From: Archangium violaceum Cb vi76
GTDB lineage: Bacteria; Myxococcota; Myxococcia; Myxococcales; Myxococcaceae
Direction: 5' to 3'
Assembly (NCBI RefSeq): GCF_000733295.1
Contig: NZ_JPMI01000057.1
Location: 1-36,895, forward strand
DNA: 36,895 nucleotides
Shown here: positions 22,667 through 31,524 of the stretch, piece after piece
Numbering within the stretch: the stretch's first letter is position 1
Layout: every line of letters begins with the position of its first letter
Position numbers and translations under genes: made by a program
The notes under the pieces: model-generated
What the model was told of the DNA's origin: nothing
What the model saw: only the letters and a program-made list of their open reading frames with translations
Database searches by the model: none

Positions 22667-24466
22667 CTAGAAGCGGATGCCCAGCGTGCCGCGGACGGCG
22701 TGGGCCGTCCCCAGCTCCACCCGCGAGTTCACGTTCGTCTCGTTCAGACCGTTGAGCGGGAAGAGCACGGACCAGTCCACGCGCGCCACGAAGCCGTCCT
22801 CCGTCTCGTAGCGGGCGCCCAGGTTCGTCTCGATGCCCAGCATCCGCTCGGTGCTCGAGGGCGTGGACTCGGCGTAGATGGACTGCGAGTAGATGGCGCT
22901 GCCGAAGAGGTCGAAGCCCTGCGTCAGCGTGTAGCGGATGGTGGGCTTCACGTAGATGGCGTCGGTGACAGTGCCCACCAGCTCGCGCCAGAGGATGCTG
23001 TCCACGCGGTAGGCACGGTTGAAGCGGAAGTTGCGGATGGAGTTGTCGCTGCAGCCGCCGGTGCCGCACCGGAACTGCGGGCCCTCCACGTTGCCCGGCT
23101 GGGTGGCGCCGTTCTCGCCCGTGCCCGGAATGCCCGGGTAGGCCCCGAAGCCCGGCGCCCGGTCACCCGAGGCGAAGCCCAGCTCCATCTGGAGGTTGAG
23201 CTGCCCGTTGAGCATCCGGTACTCGCCCACCGCCGCGCCGCCGAAGGCCATCACGTCCAGCGTCTGGTTGAAGCTGGGGTCGTTCGCCTGGTCCGCCGTC
23301 CGCGCCACGCCGTTGATCTGCCCGAGGTAGGCCGCCAGCTCCAGCTCCACGCGGAAGTTGCGCTCCTCGTAACGCAGCCACACGTCCGGGATGTAGAGCG
23401 TCGCGCCGCGCGGGACGTACTGGCCCGGCTGCACCTGCCCGCTGTCGTCACGCGCCGCGCTGTAGCGCTGGGTCCGCCAGCTGAAGTGCAGGCCGTAGTT
23501 GAGCACGCCCTGGTTGTTGTCCAGCTTGGCCCGCACCTGCTGCGGGGTGTCCCGCCGCGCCACGGCCAGCACCCAGCTGTGGCTGTCATCCGCACCGGTG
23601 ACGTCCACCGCCTGGCCCTGCTCGCCGTTGGGGTAGGCGTAGATGCCCTCGTCGTTGAACTCGAACATGGGCGTCACGTAGAAGCCGTCGAAGGGCTCCG
23701 TGACGAACATGACGCGGTCCACCACGTCGCCGAAGTCACACTCCAGGCAGTTGCCGTCGTTGCGCAGCACGCCCAGGCCCCAGTGCGCCGTCATGCGGCC
23801 GAAGCGCAGCAGACCCACTGGCGTGGACACCTCGCCGTAGGCCTCGCGCAGCATCAGCGAGTCCTTCAGGCTGTTGATGGCCGAGCGGGGGGAGACCTGC
23901 CCGTCATTGAAGATGTCGAAGAGGTAGAAGTTGCGGTCCACCCCGCTCAGCGGCGAGGAGCCGAGGATCACATTGTCCAGGGCGTCCAGCTGGAGCTTCA
24001 CCCGCACCTCCTCGGAGATGTTGAAGGTGGGCTCCAGGCGCAGGCGCATGTCGGCGAAGGCCTGCGTCTTCTCCGTGGGCCGGGGCCGGGGGAAGAGCTC
24101 GCTGCCCAGCGGCTTGTTCAGGCTGAACTGGTAGTAGAGGTTGGGCCTCATCCGGTAGTAGCCGTCGAGGGTGAAGATCTCCAGCTTGCGCTTCTCCTCG
24201 ACCCACTCCTCCTGCCAGTCGGTGGCGAGCGACTGGGTGGCGAGCTGGGCGCGGATCTCCTCGCGCATCTCCTGCCGGGCGGCCTCCACGCGCTTGTCCA
24301 CTTCCTGGCGGATGCGCTCCTCGAGGGAGTCTGCGGCCTCCGGGGTGGTGGCGGGAGCGGCGTTCTCCTGGGCGGGAGCCGGCGTCCCGGACTGGGGCGC
24401 GGGAGTCTGGGCGGTGGCCGTGGCGGAGGCGACGAGCAGTGCCGCCAGCAGGGCGTTGGACGACAT
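22667..24466 (-). CDS. Outer-membrane beta-barrel protein, TIGR04551-like
   Basis: A 599-residue exported protein. MSSNALLAALLVASATATAQ is a signal peptide. A Pro/Ala/Glu linker and a charged coiled-coil (LEERIRQEVDKRVEAARQEMREEIRAQL cut at about 50-77) follow. The rest is made of alternating aromatic strands typical of a large barrel, for instance DGYYRMRPNLYYQFSL, AYGEVSTPVGLLRFGRMTAHWG and the C-terminal VRGTLGIRF, ending in Phe as barrel proteins do. It resembles the myxobacterial TIGR04551 family, whose function is unknown to me. GGAGAA lies upstream of ATG 24466. First gene of the lipoprotein-lysA-dapA run. Confidence 0.75.
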   Translation of the reverse strand: MSSNALLAALLVASATATAQTPAPQSGTPAPAQENAAPATTPEAADSLEERIRQEVDKRVEAARQEMREEIRAQLATQSLATDWQEEWVEEKRKLEIFTLDGYYRMRPNLYYQFSLNKPLGSELFPRPRPTEKTQAFADMRLRLEPTFNISEEVRVKLQLDALDNVILGSSPLSGVDRNFYLFDIFNDGQVSPRSAINSLKDSLMLREAYGEVSTPVGLLRFGRMTAHWGLGVLRNDGNCLECDFGDVVDRVMFVTEPFDGFYVTPMFEFNDEGIYAYPNGEQGQAVDVTGADDSHSWVLAVARRDTPQQVRAKLDNNQGVLNYGLHFSWRTQRYSAARDDSGQVQPGQYVPRGATLYIPDVWLRYEERNFRVELELAAYLGQINGVARTADQANDPSFNQTLDVMAFGGAAVGEYRMLNGQLNLQMELGFASGDRAPGFGAYPGIPGTGENGATQPGNVEGPQFRCGTGGCSDNSIRNFRFNRAYRVDSILWRELVGTVTDAIYVKPTIRYTLTQGFDLFGSAIYSQSIYAESTPSSTERMLGIETNLGARYETEDGFVARVDWSVLFPLNGLNETNVNSRVELGTAHAVRGTLGIRF

Positions 24467-24543
24467 AGGGGATTCTTCTCCGGGGCCGCGCGAGTGCGGC
24501 GGGTGCAAAGGGCGGGCGAGTCAAGCGGACCCGGCCAGGGGTG

Positions 24544-25401
24544 TCAACGACGGCGAGCGGTTGTCTTCCTTCGTCCGTCCGGGGGTTTACGGCCAGGGTG
24601 CTTCGGTTGGCACTGCGGACAGCAATGGGTGGTGCGCCCTCCCTGGGTGAAGGATTCCACGGTCGTCCCGCACCGGGCGCAAGCCGTCCCGGCGCGGCCG
24701 TAGACCAGGAAACGGTTCTCCGCCCCGTCCTCCAGGTACGCGGGCTCCTCGCCCTGCTGCTCCTCGAGGCCGAAGGTGATGGAGGCGTGGATGGCGTCCG
24801 CCAACCGCTGCCACTCCCCGGGCGTGAGCGAGCCGGGCTTGCGCGCCGGGTGCAGGCCCGCCCGGTAGAGGGCCTCGGCGGCATGGATGTTGCCCAGCCC
24901 CGTCACCCGGCCCTGATCCATCAGGGCCACCTTGAGCTCCTGCTTGGACGGGCCCACCGCCTCCTGGAGCTGCCCGGCGGTGAGGCCATCGGCGAGGGGA
25001 TCCCTCCCCAGCTCCTTCACCGCGTCCAGCTCGTACAGGCGCGAGGCGGCGCACGGCTCCATGCGGCCGAAGAGGCGCGAGTCGGCGAAGTGGATGACGT
25101 CACCGGAGTCCAGGTGGAAGCGGGCGCGGCTGTAGGGGACGGGGACGCCCTCGGGGCGGCGGACGAAACGGCCCGTCATGCCCAGGTGGGCCATCAGTCC
25201 CCGGCCGCCCTCGAAGGTGAAGAGGAGGTACTTGCCGCGCCGCTCCAGCGAGACCAGACGGCCGCGCAGGGAGGCGAAGTCCTCGCGGCGGGCCCCGCGG
25301 AAGACGCGCGAGTCGTCCGCCTCGGCCCGCACCACGCGACGACCGTCCAGCCAATGGACGAGGTTGCGCCGGGCGATTTCGACTTCCGGAAGCTCGGGCA
25401 T
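24544..25401 (-). CDS. mutM: Formamidopyrimidine-DNA glycosylase
   Basis: A 285-residue Fpg/MutM glycosylase-lyase that removes 8-oxoguanine and formamidopyrimidines. The N-terminus MPELPEVEIARRNL supplies the catalytic Pro and Glu. ERRGKYLLFTFEGGRGLMAHLGMTGRF carries the conserved Lys, then FADSRLFGRM, the helix-two-turn-helix VTGLGNIHAAEALYRAGLHP, and a C-terminal zinc finger CARCGTT...GGRTTHCCPQCQ with the DNA-binding Arg. A basic tail (GRKPPDGRRKTTARRR) extends past the finger. The ATG at 25401 is clear; the large open frame to 25923 is spurious. The neighbouring Ku gene makes this a small DNA-repair pair. Confidence 0.94.
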   Translation of the reverse strand: MPELPEVEIARRNLVHWLDGRRVVRAEADDSRVFRGARREDFASLRGRLVSLERRGKYLLFTFEGGRGLMAHLGMTGRFVRRPEGVPVPYSRARFHLDSGDVIHFADSRLFGRMEPCAASRLYELDAVKELGRDPLADGLTAGQLQEAVGPSKQELKVALMDQGRVTGLGNIHAAEALYRAGLHPARKPGSLTPGEWQRLADAIHASITFGLEEQQGEEPAYLEDGAENRFLVYGRAGTACARCGTTVESFTQGGRTTHCCPQCQPKHPGRKPPDGRRKTTARRR

Positions 25402-25456
25402 GCGGGGGTGCGGCATAACACCCTGGGCACGTCCCACGCATTGCTTACTTGAGAGG

Positions 25457-26386
25457 TCAGGCCTTCTTCTTCCCTGAACCGGAGCCGCCCTTGCCGCGGG
25501 TCCTCGCGGTGGTTCCCACCGGCTTCTGGCGCCCGGTTCGTTCCCGCGCCTCGCGAGCGGCCTGAGAACGCACCCGCAGGGAGCCGCGGGTGGCGGGCTC
25601 TCGCACCTCGACGCGCTGGGCTCCCCTGCCCTCCCGGCCGATGCGCGGCACCTCTTCCTCCGCGGGTGCCGGAGCCTCGGGAGGCACCTCGCGGACACCA
25701 TGCGTCCGGGCCCGCCGCTCGAGGAAGCCGAGCAGCCGCTCGCGGTGCGTGTCCTGGTAGCGCTGGGGCTCGAAGTCCACGGTGCGGGCCTCGACCGCGC
25801 GCAGCACGGCCTCCACCTCCGTCTCGACGGGGCGGGGCGTGGGCAGGGACAGCTCGGGGTAACTGTCCTGGGAGATGAGCTCGTCCGCGTAGTGCAGCGT
25901 GGAGAGGACGAGGCCCCGCCCATGCGGCCACACCACGCACAGGTGCCCCTTGAGGTGCATCACCAGCCGCCCGATGCCGGCACGGCCCGAGGCCCGCAAC
26001 GCCATGGCCAGGGTGGCATAGGGCCGCAATGCCTTCTCCCCCGGCATCACGTGGTAGGTGGTGTCGAAGAGGATGGGATCTATCTCCGACAGCTCGATGA
26101 AGTCCTCCAGGTCCACGGTGCGGCTGGCCTGGGGATCGAACGCCTCGAGCTCGCCGCGCGTCACCTCCACGTAGCGGCCGGGGCGGAGCTCATAGCCCTT
26201 CACCACGTGCTCGAAGGGCACCTCCTCGCCATCCGCCGAGCACACGCGCTTCTGCTGGATGCGGGCACCATCCGCGTCATGCAGGAGATGGAACTGCACC
26301 TGCCGGGACGACACGGCGCCGTAGAGCCGCACCGGGACGTGCATGTGCCCGAAACCGAGGGCGCCGGTCCAGACGGGACGAGACAT
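25457..26386 (-). CDS. ku: Non-homologous end-joining protein Ku
   Basis: A 309-residue bacterial Ku, which forms a homodimer ring on DNA ends and recruits LigD. It begins MSRPVWTGALGFGHMHVPVRLYGA, followed by FHLLHDADGARIQQKRVCSADG, the VVKGYEL motif, RTVDLEDFIELSEIDPILFDTTYHV and LVLSTLHYADEL, the standard core. The C-terminal 85 residues form a basic, low-complexity tail (KGGSGSGKKKA end), as in Ku proteins that bind DNA internally or recruit ligase. GGGAGGCCCCAC precedes ATG 26386. No ligD is in the window. Confidence 0.94.
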   Translation of the reverse strand: MSRPVWTGALGFGHMHVPVRLYGAVSSRQVQFHLLHDADGARIQQKRVCSADGEEVPFEHVVKGYELRPGRYVEVTRGELEAFDPQASRTVDLEDFIELSEIDPILFDTTYHVMPGEKALRPYATLAMALRASGRAGIGRLVMHLKGHLCVVWPHGRGLVLSTLHYADELISQDSYPELSLPTPRPVETEVEAVLRAVEARTVDFEPQRYQDTHRERLLGFLERRARTHGVREVPPEAPAPAEEEVPRIGREGRGAQRVEVREPATRGSLRVRSQAAREARERTGRQKPVGTTARTRGKGGSGSGKKKA

Positions 26387-26632
26387 GTGGGGCCTCCCTG
26401 GCACCCGGAGGGGCGCCATCTCCTAAAGTCCGCAGTGTCCGGAAGAGCGGCAAGGCACTCCGCGCTCACGGCCGGGGGCCCGCAGGGACGGCTGCCTCCG
26501 CGCATGGCATATCCATTCACGGGCGGCCGTCTCACGAGCAGACACCCGGTAACAGATGCTTGCCGAGTCCCCGGGGCGCTGAGTACGACCCCCCGGGTCA
26601 TTCCGGCAGCACCCAGACAAGGAAGGCGACGC

Positions 26633-27457
26633 ATGAAGCGGATTCTCTCGGTGGTCATGGCCCTCTCGCTGGCCATGGGGTTCACGACCGGTTGCGCGGC
26701 GGGCAAGAAGGTCAACGTGGGGCGCACGGCGGCGTCCCTCTTCATCTCCGACCAGCAGGAGGCGGAGCTGGGCAAGCAGGTGAAGCAGGAGCTCGAGACG
26801 AAGGAGAAGATCAAGTACGTCGAGGACGCGGCGGTGGTGGAGTACGTGAACACCGTGGCCAGGCCCATCCTCCAGGCGGCGAACCGGGACCGGGCGAACG
26901 TGAAGTGGAAGCTGCACGTCATCGATGACCCGAAGATGGTGAACGCGTTCGCCACGCCGGGCGGCTACCTGTACGTGTACACGGGCCTGCTGCTGGCGGC
27001 GGACAACGAGGCGGAGCTGGCCGGGGTGCTGGGGCACGAGGCCGCGCACGTGACGGGCCGGCACTCGGCGCAGGCGCTGATGCTGCAGTACGGTCAGGCG
27101 GCGCTCATCGAGGCGGCGCTCGGGAGGAACCCGGGGACGGCGGCGCAGATCGCCGCGAGCCTGGCGGGCACCGGCACGGGGCTGGCCTTCAGCCGGGGCA
27201 ACGAGACGGAGGCGGACGAGCTGGGCGCGAAGTACACCTCGGCGGCGGGCTATGACCCGCGCGGGCTGGTGACCTTCTTCCAGAAGCTGGCGTCGGCCGA
27301 GGGCAAGACGCCGGGCTTCATGAAGTGGCTGAGCACGCACCCGCCCAGCGCGGACCGCGTGCAGCACCTCAACAGCTACATCGCGAAGAACAACCTGACG
27401 GGCTCGAACCAGGGAACGGGTGGTCTGGCCGGCATCAAGGCGCGCCTGAAGCAGTAG
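26633..27457 (+). CDS. M48-family metalloprotease, probable lipoprotein
   Basis: A 274-residue exported zinc protease of the Oma1/BepA/LoiP-like group. The signal peptide ends at TTGC (Cys21), a lipobox-like site that lacks the usual Leu at -3. The catalytic HEAAH is at 134-138 in ELAGVLGHEAAHVTGRHSAQ, and the third ligand is in NETEADELGAKYTSAAGYDP. FATPGGYLYVYTGLL and WLSTHPPSADRVQHL are also typical. Such proteases degrade or survey misfolded outer-membrane proteins. A GGAAGGCGACGC site precedes ATG 26633. The 246-base upstream gap shows no other gene; the promoter is not obvious. Confidence 0.9.
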   Translation: MKRILSVVMALSLAMGFTTGCAAGKKVNVGRTAASLFISDQQEAELGKQVKQELETKEKIKYVEDAAVVEYVNTVARPILQAANRDRANVKWKLHVIDDPKMVNAFATPGGYLYVYTGLLLAADNEAELAGVLGHEAAHVTGRHSAQALMLQYGQAALIEAALGRNPGTAAQIAASLAGTGTGLAFSRGNETEADELGAKYTSAAGYDPRGLVTFFQKLASAEGKTPGFMKWLSTHPPSADRVQHLNSYIAKNNLTGSNQGTGGLAGIKARLKQ

Positions 27458-27510
27458 TCCGCCGGGCCCGCCCCGAGCCCTCAATGCAGGGGGGAGTGCT
27501 GTCCCGGCTC

Positions 27511-28551
27511 CTACCGCCGGGACGAGCCCTCGCCGGAGTCCTCCTGGACCTCGGCGGGGGGAAGGACCTCGGGGGCGGCGCGCTCGGCCATGCGCCGGCG
27601 CCAGCGCCAGAAGGCCAGCCGCTCCCGGCCCGAGCGGGGACCTCGGGGAGCGCCCTGGAGGTGGGGCGCCTCGATGGGTGGAGGCTTTCCTTCCGCCTGG
27701 GCGGCCTCGGCCTCGGCGTGCTCGAGGACGGCATTCACCTCGCCGCCGAGGATGAAGATGAGGCCGGTGAGGTAGAGCCACAGCAGCAGCACGACGACAC
27801 CACCGATGGAACCATAGGTGACGTTGTAGCGGCCGAAGTGCTCGACGTACTGCGTGAAACCCCAGGTGGTGAGGAGCCACAGGACGGTGGCGAGCACCGC
27901 GCCGGGCGAGAGGAAGTTGTAACGGTGCCGGACGGCGGGCAGGCGCCAGTAGCACAGGGCCAGGGCCAGCATGACGAGGCACGCGGTGAAGGGCCAGCGC
28001 AGCCAGGACCAGATGGTGTGGTAGACGTTGAGGAAGTGGAGACGCCCGGCGATCCACTCGCCCACCTGACCGCCCAGCAGGAAGAGGGCGAAGGCGAGGG
28101 GGATGAGCAGGGAGCCCGCCACGGTCATGAGGATGGCGAGCCCCTGGGTCTTCCAGAAGGGCCGGTACTCGGGGACGTCGTAGGCGAGGTTGAGCGCGCG
28201 GCGGAACGCGTCCACGCCCCGTGAGGCGCTCCAGAGCGCCACCAGGAAACCGATGGTGATGAGGCGGGGCTGACTGTCCTGGACGAGCGACTGGAGGTGA
28301 CCCTGGACGACTTGAAGGGCCTCGGCGGGCATGAGGGGGCCGAGCCGCTCCACCATGGCCTCCACGGCGCCCGGGGCGAACGGCAGATACGCCGCGAGCG
28401 TCACGAGGAAGAAGAGGAAGGGGAAGAGGGCGAAGAGGAAGTAGAAGGCGAGCTGGGCGGCGCACTCGGTGACGGCGTCCTCCTGGAGCTCCACCCAGAG
28501 GCGCCGGGCGAACTCGCGCCATGTCAGGTGCCTGGGCTTTCGGAACGGCAT
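27511..28551 (-). CDS. YihY/BrkB-family inner-membrane protein
   Basis: A 346-residue polytopic membrane protein. The N-terminal FARRLWVELQEDAVTECAAQLAFYFLFALFPFLFFL, then GFLVALWSASRGVDAFRRALNLAYDVPEYRPFWK, NFLSPGAVLATVLWLLTTWGFTQYV and the GSIGGVVVLLLWLYLTGLIFILGGEVNAVLE end are the hallmarks of UPF0761/YihY. Six membrane segments can be counted. The last 60 residues are cytoplasmic and basic. ATG 28551 follows GGGAGAGGCC. The family is often called ribonuclease BN in older databases, which is wrong; its true function is unknown. Convergent with the M48 protease gene. Confidence 0.9.
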   Translation of the reverse strand: MPFRKPRHLTWREFARRLWVELQEDAVTECAAQLAFYFLFALFPFLFFLVTLAAYLPFAPGAVEAMVERLGPLMPAEALQVVQGHLQSLVQDSQPRLITIGFLVALWSASRGVDAFRRALNLAYDVPEYRPFWKTQGLAILMTVAGSLLIPLAFALFLLGGQVGEWIAGRLHFLNVYHTIWSWLRWPFTACLVMLALALCYWRLPAVRHRYNFLSPGAVLATVLWLLTTWGFTQYVEHFGRYNVTYGSIGGVVVLLLWLYLTGLIFILGGEVNAVLEHAEAEAAQAEGKPPPIEAPHLQGAPRGPRSGRERLAFWRWRRRMAERAAPEVLPPAEVQEDSGEGSSRR

Positions 28552-28680
28552 GGCCTCTCCCGCACTGTCGCGGATTGAAGCATCGAAGGTGGGGACGGGT
28601 GGGCCTTCGTGCAGCAAGAGACCAGGCAGGCGCTCGCCATCCACGTCCCTGCCCTGGACCTGCTAGCCTTTCCCTCCACC

Positions 28681-29301
28681 ATGCTTCCGTTCCCCCTCGT
28701 CGTCCTTCTGACGCTCGCCGCTGGATCCGACCGCACCGTGCCCGTGGGGTGCCGTGAGGATTTCGAGACCTGCCGTGAGGACTGCACCATCGGTTACGGT
28801 GGCAGCACGACGAAGTACCGCCAGCTCCGCACGTGCCTTCAGGGCTGCGAGGAGGAGCAGTCGGAGTGCACCACCCGGCACTACTCCCTGCGGGACACGG
28901 GCTACGACATGCCCGAGAGGGAAACCGAGGAGCCCGCCCGGCGTCCGGAGACACCTCGGGACGGAGTGCGCCGGGGGGTGTACCGGACCGAGGAATCGGA
29001 ACCGGCGCCCGAGGCGGAGCCGGCCGTGGCGAAGGAGCCGGAACCGGAGCCCGAGCCGAGAGTGGAACCGGAACCGGAGCCCGAGGCCCGGCCCGCGCCG
29101 AAGCAGAAGAACGAGGTGAAGAAGGCGTCGGCGAAGAGCGGGGAGATGCGCATCTTCGGCGATGAGGACTCCGAGGCCGAGCCGGAACCGGAGCCCGCAC
29201 CGAAGCCGGCGCCGAAGCGGGTGGAGCCGCCGCCGCGTCCGGCACCGCCGCCGGAACCGAAGAAGAAGGACATCGCGGACTGGGATCCCAACGAGCGCTG
29301 A
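28681..29301 (+). CDS. Secreted protein with symmetric cysteine motif and acidic Pro-rich tail
   Basis: Not a family I recognise. 206 residues: a signal peptide (MLPFPLVVLLTLAAG), then a small cysteine domain with Cys24, 31, 35, 52, 56 and 63, spaced C-x6-C-x3-C-x16-C-x3-C-x6-C, a mirror-symmetric pattern that suggests a helical hairpin closed by three disulfides. Residues 75-200 are a long low-complexity tail of Glu-Pro, Pro-Ala and Lys-rich repeats (for example EPEPEPEPRVEPEPEPEA), ending KKKDIADWDPNER. The tail probably spans periplasm or cell wall. It is transcribed alone, divergent from the YihY-type gene 129 bases away. Confidence 0.75.
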   Translation: MLPFPLVVLLTLAAGSDRTVPVGCREDFETCREDCTIGYGGSTTKYRQLRTCLQGCEEEQSECTTRHYSLRDTGYDMPERETEEPARRPETPRDGVRRGVYRTEESEPAPEAEPAVAKEPEPEPEPRVEPEPEPEARPAPKQKNEVKKASAKSGEMRIFGDEDSEAEPEPEPAPKPAPKRVEPPPRPAPPPEPKKKDIADWDPNER

Positions 29302-29466
29302 GCCCATTTCCCCCCTCCCCCGCGCCAGCCCCTCACCTCGGGGCTCACCTCGCGCGGACTCGCGGTGTACCGGTGACTCGCTATCGGACAGATGCGGCGC
29401 GTCACCTGCTCGAGGTGCCCGGTGATGTTCCGGGCCACCGGACAATCTGGTACGGGGTGCCCGGCG

Positions 29467-30423
29467 ATGCGCGCATCCTCCCTTGAAGCCGTCTCTCCTC
29501 GTCAGGCGTCGCTCGGCCCCGTCTACGCCGCGCTGCTCGTCCAGGTGTTGATCAACACGGGCACGTACCTCGCCGGCAAGCGCGCCATGGAGGAGCTGCC
29601 TCCCGTCACCGTCGTGCTCTGGCGCTTCCTCCTCAGCGCCTTCGTCTTCTGCCTGCTGCTCCTCCTCACGCCCGGCCCCAAGGTGCCGCCTCGCTCCGAG
29701 TGGCGCCGCGTGCTGATGCTCGGCCTGCTCGCGGGGCCCATCAACCAGATGCTGTTCTTCTACGGGTTGTCGCAGTCCACCGCGGCCCATGCGGCCCTGC
29801 TGTATGCGTTGACGCCGCTGGGCGTGTACCTGATGAGTCTCGCTCGCGGGCACGAGCCGCCTTCCCTTCGCGCCTCGCTCGGCATCCTCACCGCGCTCGC
29901 GGGGGTCGTGGTGTTGTTGCTTGGACGTGGACTGGCCTCGGCTCGCGGCTCGCTCGTGGGCGACCTGCTCATCCTCGCCGCCGTGAGCGCCTGGGTCGTC
30001 TACACCACCGAGGGCAAGCCCTTCGCCGCCGCGCATGGGCCCCTTCGCTCCACCGCCTGGAGCATGGTCGCCGCCGCCGTGCTGCTGCTCCCCGTGACGC
30101 CCTTCGCGCTGGCTCCCGTCCGCACCTTCTCCGCCAGTGCTTCAGCGCTCGGCAGCATCGCGTACCTGGCCGTTCTCACGTCCGTCGTCGCGTACCTCAT
30201 CTGGTACTACGCCCTGTCCAGGGTGCCCGCCTCCCGCGTCGCCGTCTTCTCCAACCTCCAGCCCGCTACCACCGCGCTCGCCGCCTGGGTGTTGCTCGGT
30301 GAGTCCCTTCACTGGGGCCTGGCGCTGGGGGGCGGGTTGGTGATTGCCGGTGTCCGGTTGACGCAGAGTGCTCCTCTCGTGCCCGTGCCTCGGCGCGAGG
30401 TGGAGGTGGTGGGGGAGGCGTAG
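29467..30423 (+). CDS. EamA/DMT-family transporter
   Basis: A 318-residue ten-helix membrane transporter of the drug/metabolite superfamily. The two EamA repeats begin with PVYAALLVQVLINTGTYLAGK and GSLVGDLLILAAVSAWVVYTT. PVTVVLWRFLLSAFVF, SQSTAAHAALLYALTPLGVYL and, in the second half, YYALSRVPASRVAVFSNLQP followed by LLGESLHWGLALGGGLVIAGV are the conserved features. Start is placed at ATG 29467; a frame open from 29392 adds an unlikely Cys-rich leader. Substrate cannot be predicted. The 165-base gap before it holds no other gene. Confidence 0.9.
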   Translation: MRASSLEAVSPRQASLGPVYAALLVQVLINTGTYLAGKRAMEELPPVTVVLWRFLLSAFVFCLLLLLTPGPKVPPRSEWRRVLMLGLLAGPINQMLFFYGLSQSTAAHAALLYALTPLGVYLMSLARGHEPPSLRASLGILTALAGVVVLLLGRGLASARGSLVGDLLILAAVSAWVVYTTEGKPFAAAHGPLRSTAWSMVAAAVLLLPVTPFALAPVRTFSASASALGSIAYLAVLTSVVAYLIWYYALSRVPASRVAVFSNLQPATTALAAWVLLGESLHWGLALGGGLVIAGVRLTQSAPLVPVPRREVEVVGEA

Positions 30424-30435
30424 CTGACCCTCTCC

Positions 30436-31491
30436 CTAGGGCGAGGCCGTTCCGGACATCCGCGTGGCGCGCACCTCCCGCACCACGTCGAGGATGGCGG
30501 CGCTCGTCTGACGTGCCTGTGTCGCATCCGTGAGGAGCGAGAGGTGATTGGCTTCGGGAATGATGCGGTACTGACCGCGGGAGGAGAGCGAGACCATCTC
30601 GCGTTGCAGGGCCTGGAAGGCGGGGAGGAACTCCGCCCCGGATGGGGACATGGCGGAACCCGCGCTCACCACCAGCAGCGGCATGTCACCGAGTCCCCGG
30701 GTGGCGCGCACCTGGGCCGTGGAGTCCGCCCAGGCCCGCAGCTCGGCATGCGCGGTCTCCACGTGCCGGACCGAGGAGGCGAAGACCGCGGCCTCCGCGG
30801 AGGCGCGCTCGGGCAGCCCATGCCCCAACTGGTCGAAGAGGCCCGTGGCGCGGACCAGGCCCACGTGGATGAGCACCGGCGCGAGCGCCATCATCTTCAC
30901 GCCCAGCTCGAACTGCTTCCGGACGGACTCCGGCAACCGCTCCGTCTGGTCCGGGTGCGAGGCATCCAGCAGCACCATGCCGGCGACCTCACCCGGGTAG
31001 CGGTCGGCATACACACGCACGAAGAGCCCTCCCAACGAGTGCCCCACGAGAACGAAGTGTCCGGACTCGCCCGCGTTGGCGAGCAGGGTGTGGAGCTGCC
31101 CGGCGACATGCACCGCGTCGTGAGGCTCCTGGCCCGGCTCGCTCCAGGCCACCCCCGCCCGGTCGTACGAGCAGACGCGCGTGGTCTTCGCCACCTCGGA
31201 CTGCACCCAGGCCCAGGCCGAGGACAGCGCACTGGCGCCCGACTCCAGCACCACGGTGGGACGCCCCTCTCCGGTGCAGTTCAGGTGCAACCGATGGCCG
31301 CCCACGTCCACCATCTTCCCCGGAGGCGGGAAGTCGCGCGCATCCGCCGCCGCGGACACGGCCTGGTACACCGAGCCGATGACCAGCAGCACGGCGAACC
31401 CGAGGCCCGTCCACAACAGGCGCCGCAACCAGCGCCGGCGCGGGCGGCCAGGGAACACGGAGGACACGGGAGTCTCGGACGAGGCGCTCAT
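30436..31491 (-). CDS. Membrane-anchored alpha/beta hydrolase
   Basis: A 351-residue hydrolase with one N-terminal membrane helix (LLWTGLGFAVLLVIGSVYQAV) that puts the enzyme outside the cytoplasm. The fold is clear: HRLHLNCTGEGRPTVVLESG (oxyanion strand), RVCSYDRAGVAWSEP, nucleophile elbow LVGHSLGGLFVRVYA with the catalytic Ser, GMVLLDASHPDQTERL, and IIPEANHLSLLTDATQ with the catalytic His. Substrate unknown. It is the third gene behind the cobalamin adenosyltransferase and queG, 33 bases after queG, though functional links are not evident. Its stop is 12 bases from the end of the convergent EamA gene. Confidence 0.88.
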   Translation of the reverse strand: MSASSETPVSSVFPGRPRRRWLRRLLWTGLGFAVLLVIGSVYQAVSAAADARDFPPPGKMVDVGGHRLHLNCTGEGRPTVVLESGASALSSAWAWVQSEVAKTTRVCSYDRAGVAWSEPGQEPHDAVHVAGQLHTLLANAGESGHFVLVGHSLGGLFVRVYADRYPGEVAGMVLLDASHPDQTERLPESVRKQFELGVKMMALAPVLIHVGLVRATGLFDQLGHGLPERASAEAAVFASSVRHVETAHAELRAWADSTAQVRATRGLGDMPLLVVSAGSAMSPSGAEFLPAFQALQREMVSLSSRGQYRIIPEANHLSLLTDATQARQTSAAILDVVREVRATRMSGTASP

Positions 31492-31524
31492 GCTCCTCCC
31501 GTACCACGAGTCGAAACGGGGTAA

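Noticed and set aside
24544-26386. A complete NHEJ operon with Ku
   Set aside because: The neighbour of Ku is the base-excision enzyme MutM; no LigD-type ligase or primase is present in the window.
26387-26632. A small gene in the 246-base gap between Ku and the M48 protease
   Set aside because: Open frames here have no ribosome binding site, no recognisable motif and overlap only by chance with flanking shadows.
26423-29245. A 940-codon open frame on the minus strand
   Set aside because: It is the mirror of the M48 protease, YihY and Cys-rich genes in GC-rich DNA; the translation is low-complexity Arg/Pro/Ala/His sequence with no domain.
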